A stretch of 64,000 nt of DNA from NCBI RefSeq assembly GCF_002313155.2, contig NZ_NWFK02000001.1, positions 3,038,001 through 3,102,000 of the forward strand, written 5' to 3'. A program made the position numbers and the translations under genes. Positions 38,523-47,488 of the stretch are shown piece by piece. The notes beneath the pieces are model-generated. The model was given only the letters and a program-made list of their open reading frames with translations. It had not been told where the DNA came from and ran no database searches. The stretch is from Psychrobacter sp. FDAARGOS_221 (GTDB lineage Bacteria; Pseudomonadota; Gammaproteobacteria; Pseudomonadales; Moraxellaceae). The first letter of the stretch is position 1. Each line of letters starts with the position of its first letter.

Positions 38523-39608
38523 TTAGCGGTTAGGCAACACGTCTTTGATGGTGTTACGTAAGTTGCGAAGAGAGGCAACCGTGCTGTCCCAATCTAGGCA
38601 GCCATCAGTGATTGACTTGCCGTATTCAAGTTGACTTGGATCACCGGTTAGCTTTTGGTTGCCGCCTTTTAAGTGACTTTCAATCATCAGACCCATAATC
38701 GACTTGTTACCATTGCTGATTTGTTCAGCGACATTTTGGATAACCATTGGCTGCAAGTATGGGTCTTTGCCAGAGTTGGCATGGCTTGAGTCAATCATGA
38801 TTTTGACTTTGGCATTGCCTTTTTCTAGTTCATTTTCAGCTTGTTCAACTGATGATTGATCATAGTTAGGCTTGCCATTACCGCCGCGCAATACCACGTG
38901 AGCGTATGGGTTACCTTTTGACTTAATGATACACACTTGACCATCGCTAGATAGGCCTAAGAAGTTGTGACCCGTTTTAACCGCGTTCATAGCGTTAACG
39001 GCCACGGTCATGCCGCCATCAGTACCATTTTTGAAGCCAACAGGACAAGATAGACCTGAGCTCATTTCACGGTGTGTTTGACTCTCTGTGGTACGCGCGC
39101 CAATAGCAGACCAGCTGATTAAGTCTTGGATATACTGAGGCGTGTTCGGGTCCAGTGCTTCTGTCGCACAAGGTAAGCCTTTTTCGTTTAAGTCGAGCAA
39201 TAGCTTACGTGCAATACGAAGACCTTTTTCGATATCAAAGCTATCATTCATATCAGGGTCATTAATCAGACCTTTCCAGCCCACTGTAGTACGTGGCTTT
39301 TCAAAATAGACGCGCATGACGATATAGATGCTGTCTTTTAACTCTTCCGCCAATTTGACCAGTTTGTCCGCGTACTCATTAGCGGCTTTGACATCATGGA
39401 TAGAGCAGGGACCTACCACGACCAATAATCGTTTATCCGTGCCATCCAAAATATTTTGAATGGTAGTACGTCCTGCAAGCACCGTGTCATACGCTTTATC
39501 AGATAAAGGGTATTCAGCTTTTAAGCTGGCAGGAGTCATTAAAGGGATAAACTTTTCAATATTCACGTCATCAATATCTGCTGTGTGGGTAGTCGAATTT
39601 GTCGTCAT
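38523..39608 (-). CDS. 3-deoxy-7-phosphoheptulonate synthase, AroFGH class
   Basis: First enzyme of the shikimate pathway, condensing phosphoenolpyruvate and erythrose 4-phosphate. The 361-residue length and motifs LVVVGPCSIHD, MRVYFEKPRTTVGWKGLINDP, ARTTESQTHREMSSG, and MIDSSHANSGK match the E. coli-type class I enzymes. It resembles AroF/AroG more than the type II family; feedback specificity for Phe, Tyr or Trp cannot be decided by eye. It stands alone and is divergent from lpxB. Confidence 0.95.
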   Translation of the reverse strand: MTTNSTTHTADIDDVNIEKFIPLMTPASLKAEYPLSDKAYDTVLAGRTTIQNILDGTDKRLLVVVGPCSIHDVKAANEYADKLVKLAEELKDSIYIVMRVYFEKPRTTVGWKGLINDPDMNDSFDIEKGLRIARKLLLDLNEKGLPCATEALDPNTPQYIQDLISWSAIGARTTESQTHREMSSGLSCPVGFKNGTDGGMTVAVNAMNAVKTGHNFLGLSSDGQVCIIKSKGNPYAHVVLRGGNGKPNYDQSSVEQAENELEKGNAKVKIMIDSSHANSGKDPYLQPMVIQNVAEQISNGNKSIMGLMIESHLKGGNQKLTGDPSQLEYGKSITDGCLDWDSTVASLRNLRNTIKDVLPNR

Positions 39609-39919
39609 ATATATGTGCCTAGTTTAAAATTTTGTTAAAGGTTTGAAAAGTAATTATTGGGATATCCTTATGCCTGTTGCCTCAGGAGTACTCGTAAGGG
39701 CTTAATACTTCTAAATAAATGTACAGTCACTTATACTTTATTATGGGGGGTTACTCTGAGATTGACAAGTGTTACCGGCATCTTATTGCCTTATATAAGG
39801 AATGGATGGGCTAAAATTTTGTTATACTGTTTTATTGTATTTGTTGATGTACTTAAGATTTAATGCGGTTTTTATTTTTAACCTATTTTGTATATCGTGA
39901 TTTCATTTTAAAGTAGAGT
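39609..39919. other. Divergent intergenic region DAHP synthase / lpxB
   Basis: A 311-base gap. A plus-strand extended -10 element TGTTATACT lies at 39820-39828, about 97 bases before the lpxB start. A 68-codon frame on the plus strand here has no ribosome binding site and was judged spurious. Confidence 0.45.
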
Positions 39920-39925
39920 TTGGTT

Positions 39926-41221
39926 ATGTTAGCAAGTTCGGCACGTCAGTCCACAGCAGTAAATAGCACAGGTTTACAGCCTAATAAGCCTTTGGTTATT
40001 GGTATTGTGGCAGGAGAGGCTTCGGGTGATAGCTTGGGTGCCGACTTTATGGCACAAATGAATGAGCTGTCTGACGATGTTATTTGGGTTGGGGTAGGCG
40101 GGCCTAAGATGAAGGCACAGGGCTTGCAGTCTTTGTTTCCGTTAGAGCGTCTGGCAGTTATGGGTCTGGTTGAGGTGCTGTCTCAGTTACCGGACTTATT
40201 AAAGGCGCGTAAAGAATTGGTCGCTGCCTTTACTGAGGCCAATGTCGATTGGTTCATAGGTATTGATGCGCCTGATTTTAATTTGCGAGTGGCACAGAAG
40301 CTTAAGCCAAAAGGCATCTTTTGTGTGCAATATGTCAGTCCCTCAATTTGGGCATGGCGCGAGTCACGTATTAAGTCGATTAAGCAAGCGACTCATTTGG
40401 TGCTGTGTTTATTCCCATTTGAGTTAGAAGTGTATCAGCGTCATCATCATCCGGCCGTCTGTGTTGGGCATCCGCTGCTACATAACTTGCCGCAGCAACT
40501 GCTTGAGATATCCACTCAAGAGCAGCGCCGTGAGTTGATTTGGCACAATTCTGAGCTTAATCAGTTCTTCGTCAAACGTAAAGAAGACATCAGCTTAATG
40601 ATCTGTCTAATGCCAGGTTCACGTCGATCTGAGATTAATGCAATTTTGCCATTAATGTTAGATGCTGTGACCCGTCTGCTGCATGTCGATGAGAACTTGT
40701 GCTTTGTTATCCCGACCGTTGACAAAAATCATCAGTACATTGTGCAAGACTTAATCGACAGACAAAATGAATCACTACGTCAGGCAGTGGCCGTAGCTTA
40801 CGATGAATCACAAACTCAAACCCACTTTAGCCAGTCAATTATGGCAATGAGTGACATGGTAGTGTTAGCGTCGGGTACCGCGACGCTTGAAGCCATGCTA
40901 TTGACACGCCCCATGGTAGTGGTGTATCAGATGAATAAGATGACTTACAGCATTGCCAAGCGTCTTGTCAAAGTACCTTATGTTTCTTTACCCAATATTT
41001 TGGCACAGCAGCAGATTGTGCCTGAGCTCATTCAAGAGCAAGCTTCTGGTGAGAATATTTGTCGTGAAGTAACACGCTTAATGACGCCACGCGCCTATGA
41101 AGAGCAGCTGCATAATTTAGAGCAAACCAGTATTTGGTTAAATCAGCAGAGCAGTCAAAGCCCAGTATCGGCGGTGATTAATACTTGGCATGATTATATG
41201 AGACGTCAGAATCAGCAATAA
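39926..41221 (+). CDS. lpxB: Lipid-A-disaccharide synthase
   Basis: Glycosyltransferase (family GT19) joining UDP-2,3-diacylglucosamine and lipid X during lipid A assembly at the inner membrane face. Seen: IVAGEASGDSLGADFM near the N-terminus, WVGVGGPKMKAQG, QYVSPSIWAW and MPGSRRSEIN, LASGTATLEAML and MVVVYQMN. The frame opens with TTG at 39920, but the ATG at 39926 is seven bases after AGAG and is preferred (431 residues). lpxA and fabZ are not next to it; rnhB follows after 62 bases, an order seen widely. Confidence 0.95.
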   Translation: MLASSARQSTAVNSTGLQPNKPLVIGIVAGEASGDSLGADFMAQMNELSDDVIWVGVGGPKMKAQGLQSLFPLERLAVMGLVEVLSQLPDLLKARKELVAAFTEANVDWFIGIDAPDFNLRVAQKLKPKGIFCVQYVSPSIWAWRESRIKSIKQATHLVLCLFPFELEVYQRHHHPAVCVGHPLLHNLPQQLLEISTQEQRRELIWHNSELNQFFVKRKEDISLMICLMPGSRRSEINAILPLMLDAVTRLLHVDENLCFVIPTVDKNHQYIVQDLIDRQNESLRQAVAVAYDESQTQTHFSQSIMAMSDMVVLASGTATLEAMLLTRPMVVVYQMNKMTYSIAKRLVKVPYVSLPNILAQQQIVPELIQEQASGENICREVTRLMTPRAYEEQLHNLEQTSIWLNQQSSQSPVSAVINTWHDYMRRQNQQ

Positions 41222-41283
41222 CAATCTGACTTTTATCATTAAACCTGCTAATCATTCACTATGTCAGCTAAGTAAGTCATTAT

Positions 41284-42387
41284 ATGAACCAAGCCACTCA
41301 ACAAAATCCGCATCAAAGCCCGAAACAAGACGATCATCAGAGTCAACACGATTGCATTCAAATTGATAAACAACTCGATAGCCTACAGCTGGTATCTGAA
41401 AGCTCTGCTGCTCAGCCTAGCTTTCCAATGCCTTTGACTCAGCCAATTATTTTACAAGGTCAAATACATCGACAGGCGTTGCTTAAGCAAACTAGTGAGT
41501 GGTTAAACTCATCTCAGTCGCAAACTCAGACCCAAGCTCAGTCTCAATTATCATACGAATCTCAAACCCAATCGCAGCTGCAATTACAATTACAGTCATC
41601 GAGCACTAATGATGCAACTGCTAGTTACTCTGATACTGAAATTGACAACAACACTCATTGGCTAGATATAGGTATTGATGAAGTGGGGCGTGGGCCATTG
41701 TATGGCAGTGTGGTTGTGGCAGCCGCCATCCTACCTGAGGCTTGGTCTGCAGAAACCGATCAATTAGCGTTACATGAGACAGTATTAGCAGATATCACTG
41801 ATTCTAAAAAGTTAACCGAAGTCAAGCGGGAGCGTTTATTTGAGCCAATTAAAAAACATGCTTTGGCTTATCTAATAGTCGACGTGCCAGCGGCAGTGAT
41901 TGATGAGATTAATATTTTACAAGCGACACTGCAGGCAATGCGTTTGGCTAGTGAGCAGCTGATGCTTGAGGTGGTGTCTCTGCTTGAAGATTCGTTAAAT
42001 ATAGGACAGGTTAATAACAATCAGAAACAGCAGGTTGGCTTTAAGCTGCTAATAGATGGCAATAAACTGCCCAGTCTCGACAGCCAAACCCTAGCTAGTC
42101 ATGGTATAGGGGAGAGTAGCAGATACCCGCTACAGTCGGAGGCTTGGGTCAAAGGTGATGCTCGGCATACGGCGATAGCCGCTGCCAGTATCTTGGCAAA
42201 AGTAACTCGTGATAGACAATTAGTCATTGATGGACAGCGTTATCCTGGTTATGGGCTAGAGAAGCACAAAGGCTATCCAACCAAGACCCATATCGAAGCG
42301 CTGCATAAACTTGGCGTCTTACCTGAACACAGACGCAGTTATAAGCCGGTGCAATTGGCATTAGCTGATACCGGCCCTGTTAAATAA
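41284..42387 (+). CDS. rnhB: Ribonuclease HII with Gln-rich N-terminal extension
   Basis: Cleaves RNA of RNA-DNA hybrids, including single ribonucleotides in DNA. The catalytic core begins near residue 127: IGIDEVGRGPLYG (Asp132, Glu133), ITDSKKLTE, the segment DGNKLPSL, VKGDARHTAIAAASILAKVTRD and GLEKHKGYPT. The protein is 367 residues, against about 200 in E. coli: residues 1-120 are Gln/Ser-rich, including SQ, TQ and LQ runs at 76-105, and a further insertion lies near 225-245. The extension is low-complexity and its role unknown; an internal start cannot be excluded. Confidence 0.93.
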   Translation: MNQATQQNPHQSPKQDDHQSQHDCIQIDKQLDSLQLVSESSAAQPSFPMPLTQPIILQGQIHRQALLKQTSEWLNSSQSQTQTQAQSQLSYESQTQSQLQLQLQSSSTNDATASYSDTEIDNNTHWLDIGIDEVGRGPLYGSVVVAAAILPEAWSAETDQLALHETVLADITDSKKLTEVKRERLFEPIKKHALAYLIVDVPAAVIDEINILQATLQAMRLASEQLMLEVVSLLEDSLNIGQVNNNQKQQVGFKLLIDGNKLPSLDSQTLASHGIGESSRYPLQSEAWVKGDARHTAIAAASILAKVTRDRQLVIDGQRYPGYGLEKHKGYPTKTHIEALHKLGVLPEHRRSYKPVQLALADTGPVK

Positions 42388-42500
42388 TGGCTCAAATAAT
42401 GGGTGAAGTAATTAGCCAAATAAATGCGATAGCTAACTGAGTCATTGTCATTCAATTAGTCAGTTAGCTACTAGCTATCCATCCTATTCATCACTCTATC

Positions 42501-45077
42501 TTACTCATCACGGCGCTCAACGGGATGATCGCGTAAGTGTTGATGTAAAATCTTACGCAGCGTCAATACCGCTTCAGGAGATTCATGGATACCATGCCCG
42601 CCTGAAATGATGGTTTCACTGGCAGCGCCCTCTAAGTGCGAGCTGCTATAGGGCACTATACCATCAGAGATATTGGGCGACAACGATTGCGCGATATCTT
42701 TGGTGAGACTGCTTTCATCTTCCTTCGATTTCATTTCCGCAACTTTCTCTTCATCTGCCTCTTCTGAAATTGACTCAGAGCCGATACTGGCTGTTTTTTC
42801 TGTCAGCTCCTCTGTTGAAGGTGCAGGCTTATCTGATAACGCAGTCTCTGGCTGTGAGGTGATATTCAGACGCATTAAGCCTTGATACAGATCAGAGTCT
42901 CTATTGGCAATAATAGAGTGGTAGGTCACATCATCAGCAATTTTTAAATCAGAAGTGAGCTTCATAAATGAAGACTTATCACTGAGCTGGCTGGCGCCAT
43001 TTTCAAATATTAGTGCACCCATTGGGTTCTCAACCAATTCACCTTCGGTCACGATACTGGTTAGGTTGCCTTTAATGGTCTGTGCAAAGCCAAGTGGCAA
43101 CTGTACAACGCGGCGCAATAGTTGAGTAAACCAACGATCTGCAAAGTCAGTACCTCTAAATGGTGCTGAGATAAACACAGCCGTATCAACACTATCGAGC
43201 TTTTTCAAATGCAGACGGTTTTTGATACGCATTTCGTCGAATTGAGTATCTAGCAGATCACTGATTTCTCTGTCTCTTTTACCTTCGGCTAAGCGCTTGA
43301 AGTTGGCTTCAAGGTTTTCGTTAGATACCATCATACGACCAATCACGGCACCCATACTATGACCAATCAGCACCGTATTGTGACTGGCAATGTGCTCTGC
43401 ATTTGGATCATTCATTTCAAATGCAGTCTCAATTAACTCTTGAATACGATAACGGTTTTCAAGCATGGGAATGTTGGTAGCATAAAATATCTGCCACACT
43501 TGGTAGTTGTCACGTAGTTTGGGGTCATTTGAAATATCGTTGGTCACACTCACCCAAGTGGCAGGACTTGATGCCAAACCATGCAGCATAATAATAACCC
43601 GCTTATTAGGGTCGTAAGGCTCTAGCATGAACAGCTGTGGCTGAGTTAAGGTCTGCTGTTTTGCTAATAAATTAAAATAACCAACATTGTCTAAACGGTT
43701 TTCGGCCAGCCACATGCCATAGCTGGCAGAGAAGTTGGCAGCCAAATAATAGGGTTTACCTAAAATATCGACCACCTTGGTGTGGTACGGGTTATACAGT
43801 CGCAAATCAAAGTCATGGCTGTCTAGCACTTCTGCTAGCGTCTCACCATGAGGAGAGATAACCGCAGACAGTAGCAAGTTGCCAGTCAGATGGATACGGT
43901 CTTTTGGGTCTTCAGCGTTAATGCGATTGTTATTGGCTCTGATTAATCCAGCAACTGAAGTGTTTAGTCGCTCATCAAACAAGGTGACGTAACTGACGCC
44001 AAAGCCTTCACGCTCACTAATGGTATTAAGACCGGAAAAGCTTAAGTCATGGCTGGCATATAATTCATCAATAGACTTGTTATGAGTTTGCGTATTTTGT
44101 AGATATTCAGGCTCATTGGGCAAATACACATCAAGGCTCACGGTTTTGGTGCCAAGATTGTATTTTTGCTGGTCTTCTTTAATAGACTGCGCGACTTCTT
44201 CGGCTTCTTCTTCTTTCGAGGTGTTGTCTAGATGATCCATCAGCTCATCGAAGTAGGGATCTTCATTAATAGGCGGGAAGGTAAAATTAAGCACTTTAAG
44301 CTGCTCGCCATATTGGGAGTTGTCTTTGCGTTTTGCACTATTAGACATGGCCGTCTTAGAATCATCCACCAATTTGGGACTGATAAAAGAGGTCATCTTG
44401 GCCACTTGCTGACTGTGATCTTTATTGGCATACAGCTGCTTAATCAAGGCATCAGTCGCCGCCTCATAGACGTCTTGAGTTTGAATATCTAAGTCTGTGA
44501 TTAAGTTGCCTGGCTCTGGTTGGTCAGAGTTATTGGTATTATTGTGCGCCGTTAATTGATCATAAAATAAATAAGCGTAGCTGTATTTAATGGCACTTAA
44601 TAAGTTGTCACGGTAATCGGTATTACATTGACGAAGGTACTGCATGCGCTGCAAATTATCTTCTGGCGTCATCGGTGCGTTGGCATAATAGGGATCAATA
44701 GGCGGTCTTAATATTTTAGAGACGCAGTCTTCTGACGCCTGAATTTGTCTAGCCCTTGCCATATATAACTCTGCAAATAATGCTAACGATTCGCGGCTAT
44801 TAGTGTTTAACACCCCTGAATGTACCTTTGCTATACAGGCGTCAAAGTTTTCATAGCACTGATTGGCTGGCACGCCCATAGAGACAAGAACAGAGGCACT
44901 TTTGTTACTTAATGAGTTTTTAGTGACGATGTTGTCTCGCTGTTGGACAATAGTCCTACTGGCGTTTTTTTCAGATACAGAGACGGTATTACAAGCCGTC
45001 ATCAAGGCACTGAGCGCTAATATCGAACCAAGGCGCAGTGTTAATTTATTCAATCTTTTTGGAATATTTATAGGCAT
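42501..45077 (-). CDS. Large alpha/beta hydrolase lipoprotein
   Basis: An 858-residue secreted lipoprotein: a basic N-terminus, hydrophobic segment and Cys29 in LMTAC. After a helical N-terminal region of about 330 residues, the hydrolase part carries the oxyanion segment MLHGLASSPATW and nucleophile elbow LIGHSMGAVIGR, and the C-terminal SGGHGIHESPEAV likely supplies the His. An acidic, low-complexity stretch of about 60 residues interrupts the C-terminal part before DGIVPYSSSH. It is probably an esterase or lipase, perhaps PGAP1-like. No clear ribosome binding site precedes the start. Confidence 0.8.
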   Translation of the reverse strand: MPINIPKRLNKLTLRLGSILALSALMTACNTVSVSEKNASRTIVQQRDNIVTKNSLSNKSASVLVSMGVPANQCYENFDACIAKVHSGVLNTNSRESLALFAELYMARARQIQASEDCVSKILRPPIDPYYANAPMTPEDNLQRMQYLRQCNTDYRDNLLSAIKYSYAYLFYDQLTAHNNTNNSDQPEPGNLITDLDIQTQDVYEAATDALIKQLYANKDHSQQVAKMTSFISPKLVDDSKTAMSNSAKRKDNSQYGEQLKVLNFTFPPINEDPYFDELMDHLDNTSKEEEAEEVAQSIKEDQQKYNLGTKTVSLDVYLPNEPEYLQNTQTHNKSIDELYASHDLSFSGLNTISEREGFGVSYVTLFDERLNTSVAGLIRANNNRINAEDPKDRIHLTGNLLLSAVISPHGETLAEVLDSHDFDLRLYNPYHTKVVDILGKPYYLAANFSASYGMWLAENRLDNVGYFNLLAKQQTLTQPQLFMLEPYDPNKRVIIMLHGLASSPATWVSVTNDISNDPKLRDNYQVWQIFYATNIPMLENRYRIQELIETAFEMNDPNAEHIASHNTVLIGHSMGAVIGRMMVSNENLEANFKRLAEGKRDREISDLLDTQFDEMRIKNRLHLKKLDSVDTAVFISAPFRGTDFADRWFTQLLRRVVQLPLGFAQTIKGNLTSIVTEGELVENPMGALIFENGASQLSDKSSFMKLTSDLKIADDVTYHSIIANRDSDLYQGLMRLNITSQPETALSDKPAPSTEELTEKTASIGSESISEEADEEKVAEMKSKEDESSLTKDIAQSLSPNISDGIVPYSSSHLEGAASETIISGGHGIHESPEAVLTLRKILHQHLRDHPVERRDE

Positions 45078-45296
45078 AAGATTAAGGCTTTTGATGTTTA
45101 TTGAAGAACAATATGACCCATTAATTATGAACCACTAATATAGCAATATAGCAGGTAATAATCAGAAAAAAATGGAATATACTAAATATTTGTTTGCAGA
45201 GACAAGCATCGTTTAACCGGCACAGCCAATAAACGTTTTAAAATTAATGAGTAAAGGAATAGTAATAAAGTGTGTAGGAGCAGATATAAAAATAAG

Positions 45297-45322
45297 TAAA
45301 GCCACTCAATTAAGTGGCTTTA
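45297..45322 (-). terminator. Terminator of the TPR-like lipoprotein gene
   Basis: A 10-bp stem (TAAAGCCACT / AGTGGCTTTA) with a six-base loop and, on the minus strand, a T-rich tail. Confidence 0.8.
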
Positions 45323-45376
45323 CTTCCATGTACGATTATTTGCTATTGTCAGCGATAGAGCTGATGAGATGCCATT

Positions 45377-46276
45377 TTAGTTGGCTGGTAAATCCCAAAT
45401 ATAATATTTACCAGATTCAACGATCTGAATTTGTTTGGCGATAGTGGCATCATCAGGATGCTTTTGCTGCAGACGCTTTAAGCGCTCTAATGCTGCAGGA
45501 CGGTTGTCGCCTAATAGGTCTGCTTGAGCAATACTTTGCTCAGCTTCTTTGTAGCTTTGCTCTGCTGCTTTCAGCAAGTATTTTTTACCTTCTTTAAAGC
45601 CGCCGCCCTCAGAAAGCATCATGCCATAAATGAAGTTGGCTTCTGCGCTGTTAGGCTGTCTATCAATTGCTTTAGCAATAAAAGTACTGCCACGTACCGC
45701 ATAATCTGAACCTAAGTCTAAGTTACGACCCATGCCGTTTAACTTAGCAGCACGCAATAATACTTCATAAGACGCGTTTTCATTTTCTGCAAATGGGCGT
45801 AACCATTCTTCTAACTCTTTTAACTTCTCTTTGGCATAGTAGCGGTCAGAAGGTGTTTTGAAGTTTGGCGGATAGTGACGCGCATTAGGACTGATTGAGT
45901 CAATGAAGTCATCTAGCAAACTTACGTCAAGCTGATCTGAAGGGTTGTTTTCAAATTTTGGAATAATAACCGTTGGGATATAGCTGTTATTAGCCACGCT
46001 CACCACTGGGGTAGGAATACCAGATAAGCGGTTAGTAGAAAGGTCAGTGGCTTTGTATAACGGATCAGCAGCTAATTCATTTTGCTTGTATCTGTCTTTG
46101 TGGTCGCCAGTTGAAACAGCAATAGCAGCTTGAGTTTCTTGAGCCGTTGGTGTGCTCACCGTGCTGCTGGTTGAGCTGCTAGAGCCTGGAATATTAGGCA
46201 GTGATTCACAACCTGTGGCAGCAAGTGCTAAAAGTGTAGCACTTGATAAAAGTTTGATAGAGACTTGCTTGTTCAT
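45377..46276 (-). CDS. TPR-like lipoprotein
   Basis: A 299-residue lipoprotein with lipobox LAATGC ending at Cys23, a Ser/Thr-rich linker, and a C-terminal helical region around residues 190-285 that looks like tetratricopeptide or Sel1-type repeats (for example NSAEANFIYGMMLSEGGGFK and AALERLKRLQQKHPDD). It likely acts in the periplasm as a protein-binding adaptor. AAGGA seven bases upstream supports the start. No close functional match was recognised. Confidence 0.7.
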   Translation of the reverse strand: MNKQVSIKLLSSATLLALAATGCESLPNIPGSSSSTSSTVSTPTAQETQAAIAVSTGDHKDRYKQNELAADPLYKATDLSTNRLSGIPTPVVSVANNSYIPTVIIPKFENNPSDQLDVSLLDDFIDSISPNARHYPPNFKTPSDRYYAKEKLKELEEWLRPFAENENASYEVLLRAAKLNGMGRNLDLGSDYAVRGSTFIAKAIDRQPNSAEANFIYGMMLSEGGGFKEGKKYLLKAAEQSYKEAEQSIAQADLLGDNRPAALERLKRLQQKHPDDATIAKQIQIVESGKYYIWDLPAN

Positions 46277-46753
46277 AATAAGATCCTTGTGATAACGTCA
46301 TGCACTGATGTCTTATTTAACATCAAATCAACGCTATTAGTAGGGTTGATCTGATCGCCTGTAAGCCATCATGCTAAGCGTTATTTATGATTTAAATAAT
46401 AAACAGTTTTTTGGCTAAGTAATTTGGGGCCATATAACTTTATGATTATTAACGTTATGACTGTTTCAATAACTATCTAAAAGTAATTATCGAAAACAGT
46501 GATTGCTCATAAAAAAATTAATTCAATTGTCAGATAAATCATTAAACCAGATAAGTGGTTGATAACCGTTCAATTGCTATGGATAAAATTGAATCCCATA
46601 AGATACCAAGTTTGTAAATAGGATAAAAGTGGCAGGTTGTAAACGACCAAACCATTTATGTGTATTATTAATCTACCCTAAAGACTGGTGCTTATGGAGT
46701 TACAGTAAATGCCAAGCCATTTATATGACTTAACCTGGTAATATAAGCAACGA
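46277..46753. other. Intergenic region between coq7 and the TPR-like lipoprotein
   Basis: A 477-base AT-rich gap on the same strand. It contains a small 6-bp palindrome near 46709-46726 and no clear gene or terminator. The lipoprotein promoter is expected here. Confidence 0.4.
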
Positions 46754-47395
46754 TTATAAATGATAAGCAACCGCTTTCATTTGGTTCGCCATCCAGCGCA
46801 TGGTTGATTTAACTGGTGCGGGTAATACTTGACCACCATAATCTAAAGCCGCCTGACGATGTTCTAACTCTTCAATATTCATCTGCGCCAATATCTCTTT
46901 ACTGCGGGTATCCTGCTCAGGCAGTTTGCCCATGTGATCTTCTAAGTGTTCGCTCACTTGCGCTTCAGTTTCTGCAACAAAGCCTAAGCTAAACTCATCA
47001 GAAATCAAGCCAGCAACCGCGCCCAGACCAAAAGATAGGCCATACCAAACTGGAGTAAACACACTAGGATGGCTGCCAAGCTCATCAAGGCGGGTTTCGC
47101 ACCAGACTAAGTGATCAATTTCTTCATCGGCTGAATGCTGCATTGCGTCTTTGACATGGGCATTTTTGGCAGTGAATGCTTGCCCATGATATAAGCCTTG
47201 AGCACAAACTTCGCCGGTGTGGTTGATACGCATCAAGCCTGCCACGTGGCGTGATTCATTAATTGATAGCTGAGGGATGGTCTCAGAGCTGACAGGGAGA
47301 GGGCGTGTCGATGGGTTTGAATGAGGAATGATGGCACGCAAGCTGCTGTCAAACCCCACGATTGCTTTGTCTATCAAAGTTAGATTTTTTGCCAT
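46754..47395 (-). CDS. coq7: Ubiquinone C6 (DMQ) hydroxylase
   Basis: Di-iron monooxygenase that hydroxylates 2-polyprenyl-3-methyl-6-methoxybenzoquinone in ubiquinone synthesis. The 213-residue protein shows the paired carboxylate-His helices: HTGEVCAQGLYHGQ, SADEEIDHLVWCETRLDELG, EHLEDH and EELEHRQAALDYG. AGAGGG upstream supports the start. It is a Coq7/CatA type enzyme, replacing UbiF in pseudomonads and Moraxellaceae. Isolated from other ubi genes. Confidence 0.95.
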   Translation of the reverse strand: MAKNLTLIDKAIVGFDSSLRAIIPHSNPSTRPLPVSSETIPQLSINESRHVAGLMRINHTGEVCAQGLYHGQAFTAKNAHVKDAMQHSADEEIDHLVWCETRLDELGSHPSVFTPVWYGLSFGLGAVAGLISDEFSLGFVAETEAQVSEHLEDHMGKLPEQDTRSKEILAQMNIEELEHRQAALDYGGQVLPAPVKSTMRWMANQMKAVAYHL

Positions 47396-47488
47396 AACGC
47401 CCTCTATATTGATTAATTATCGATCGTTGTTATTGAATGACGGTAGTAAAGGTAATAATAAAGCGCAGCTTGTTATATTAGCTCGGCT

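Noticed and set aside
39657..39863. 68-codon plus-strand frame before lpxB
   Set aside because: No ribosome binding site, no recognisable domain, and it overlaps the expected lpxB promoter.
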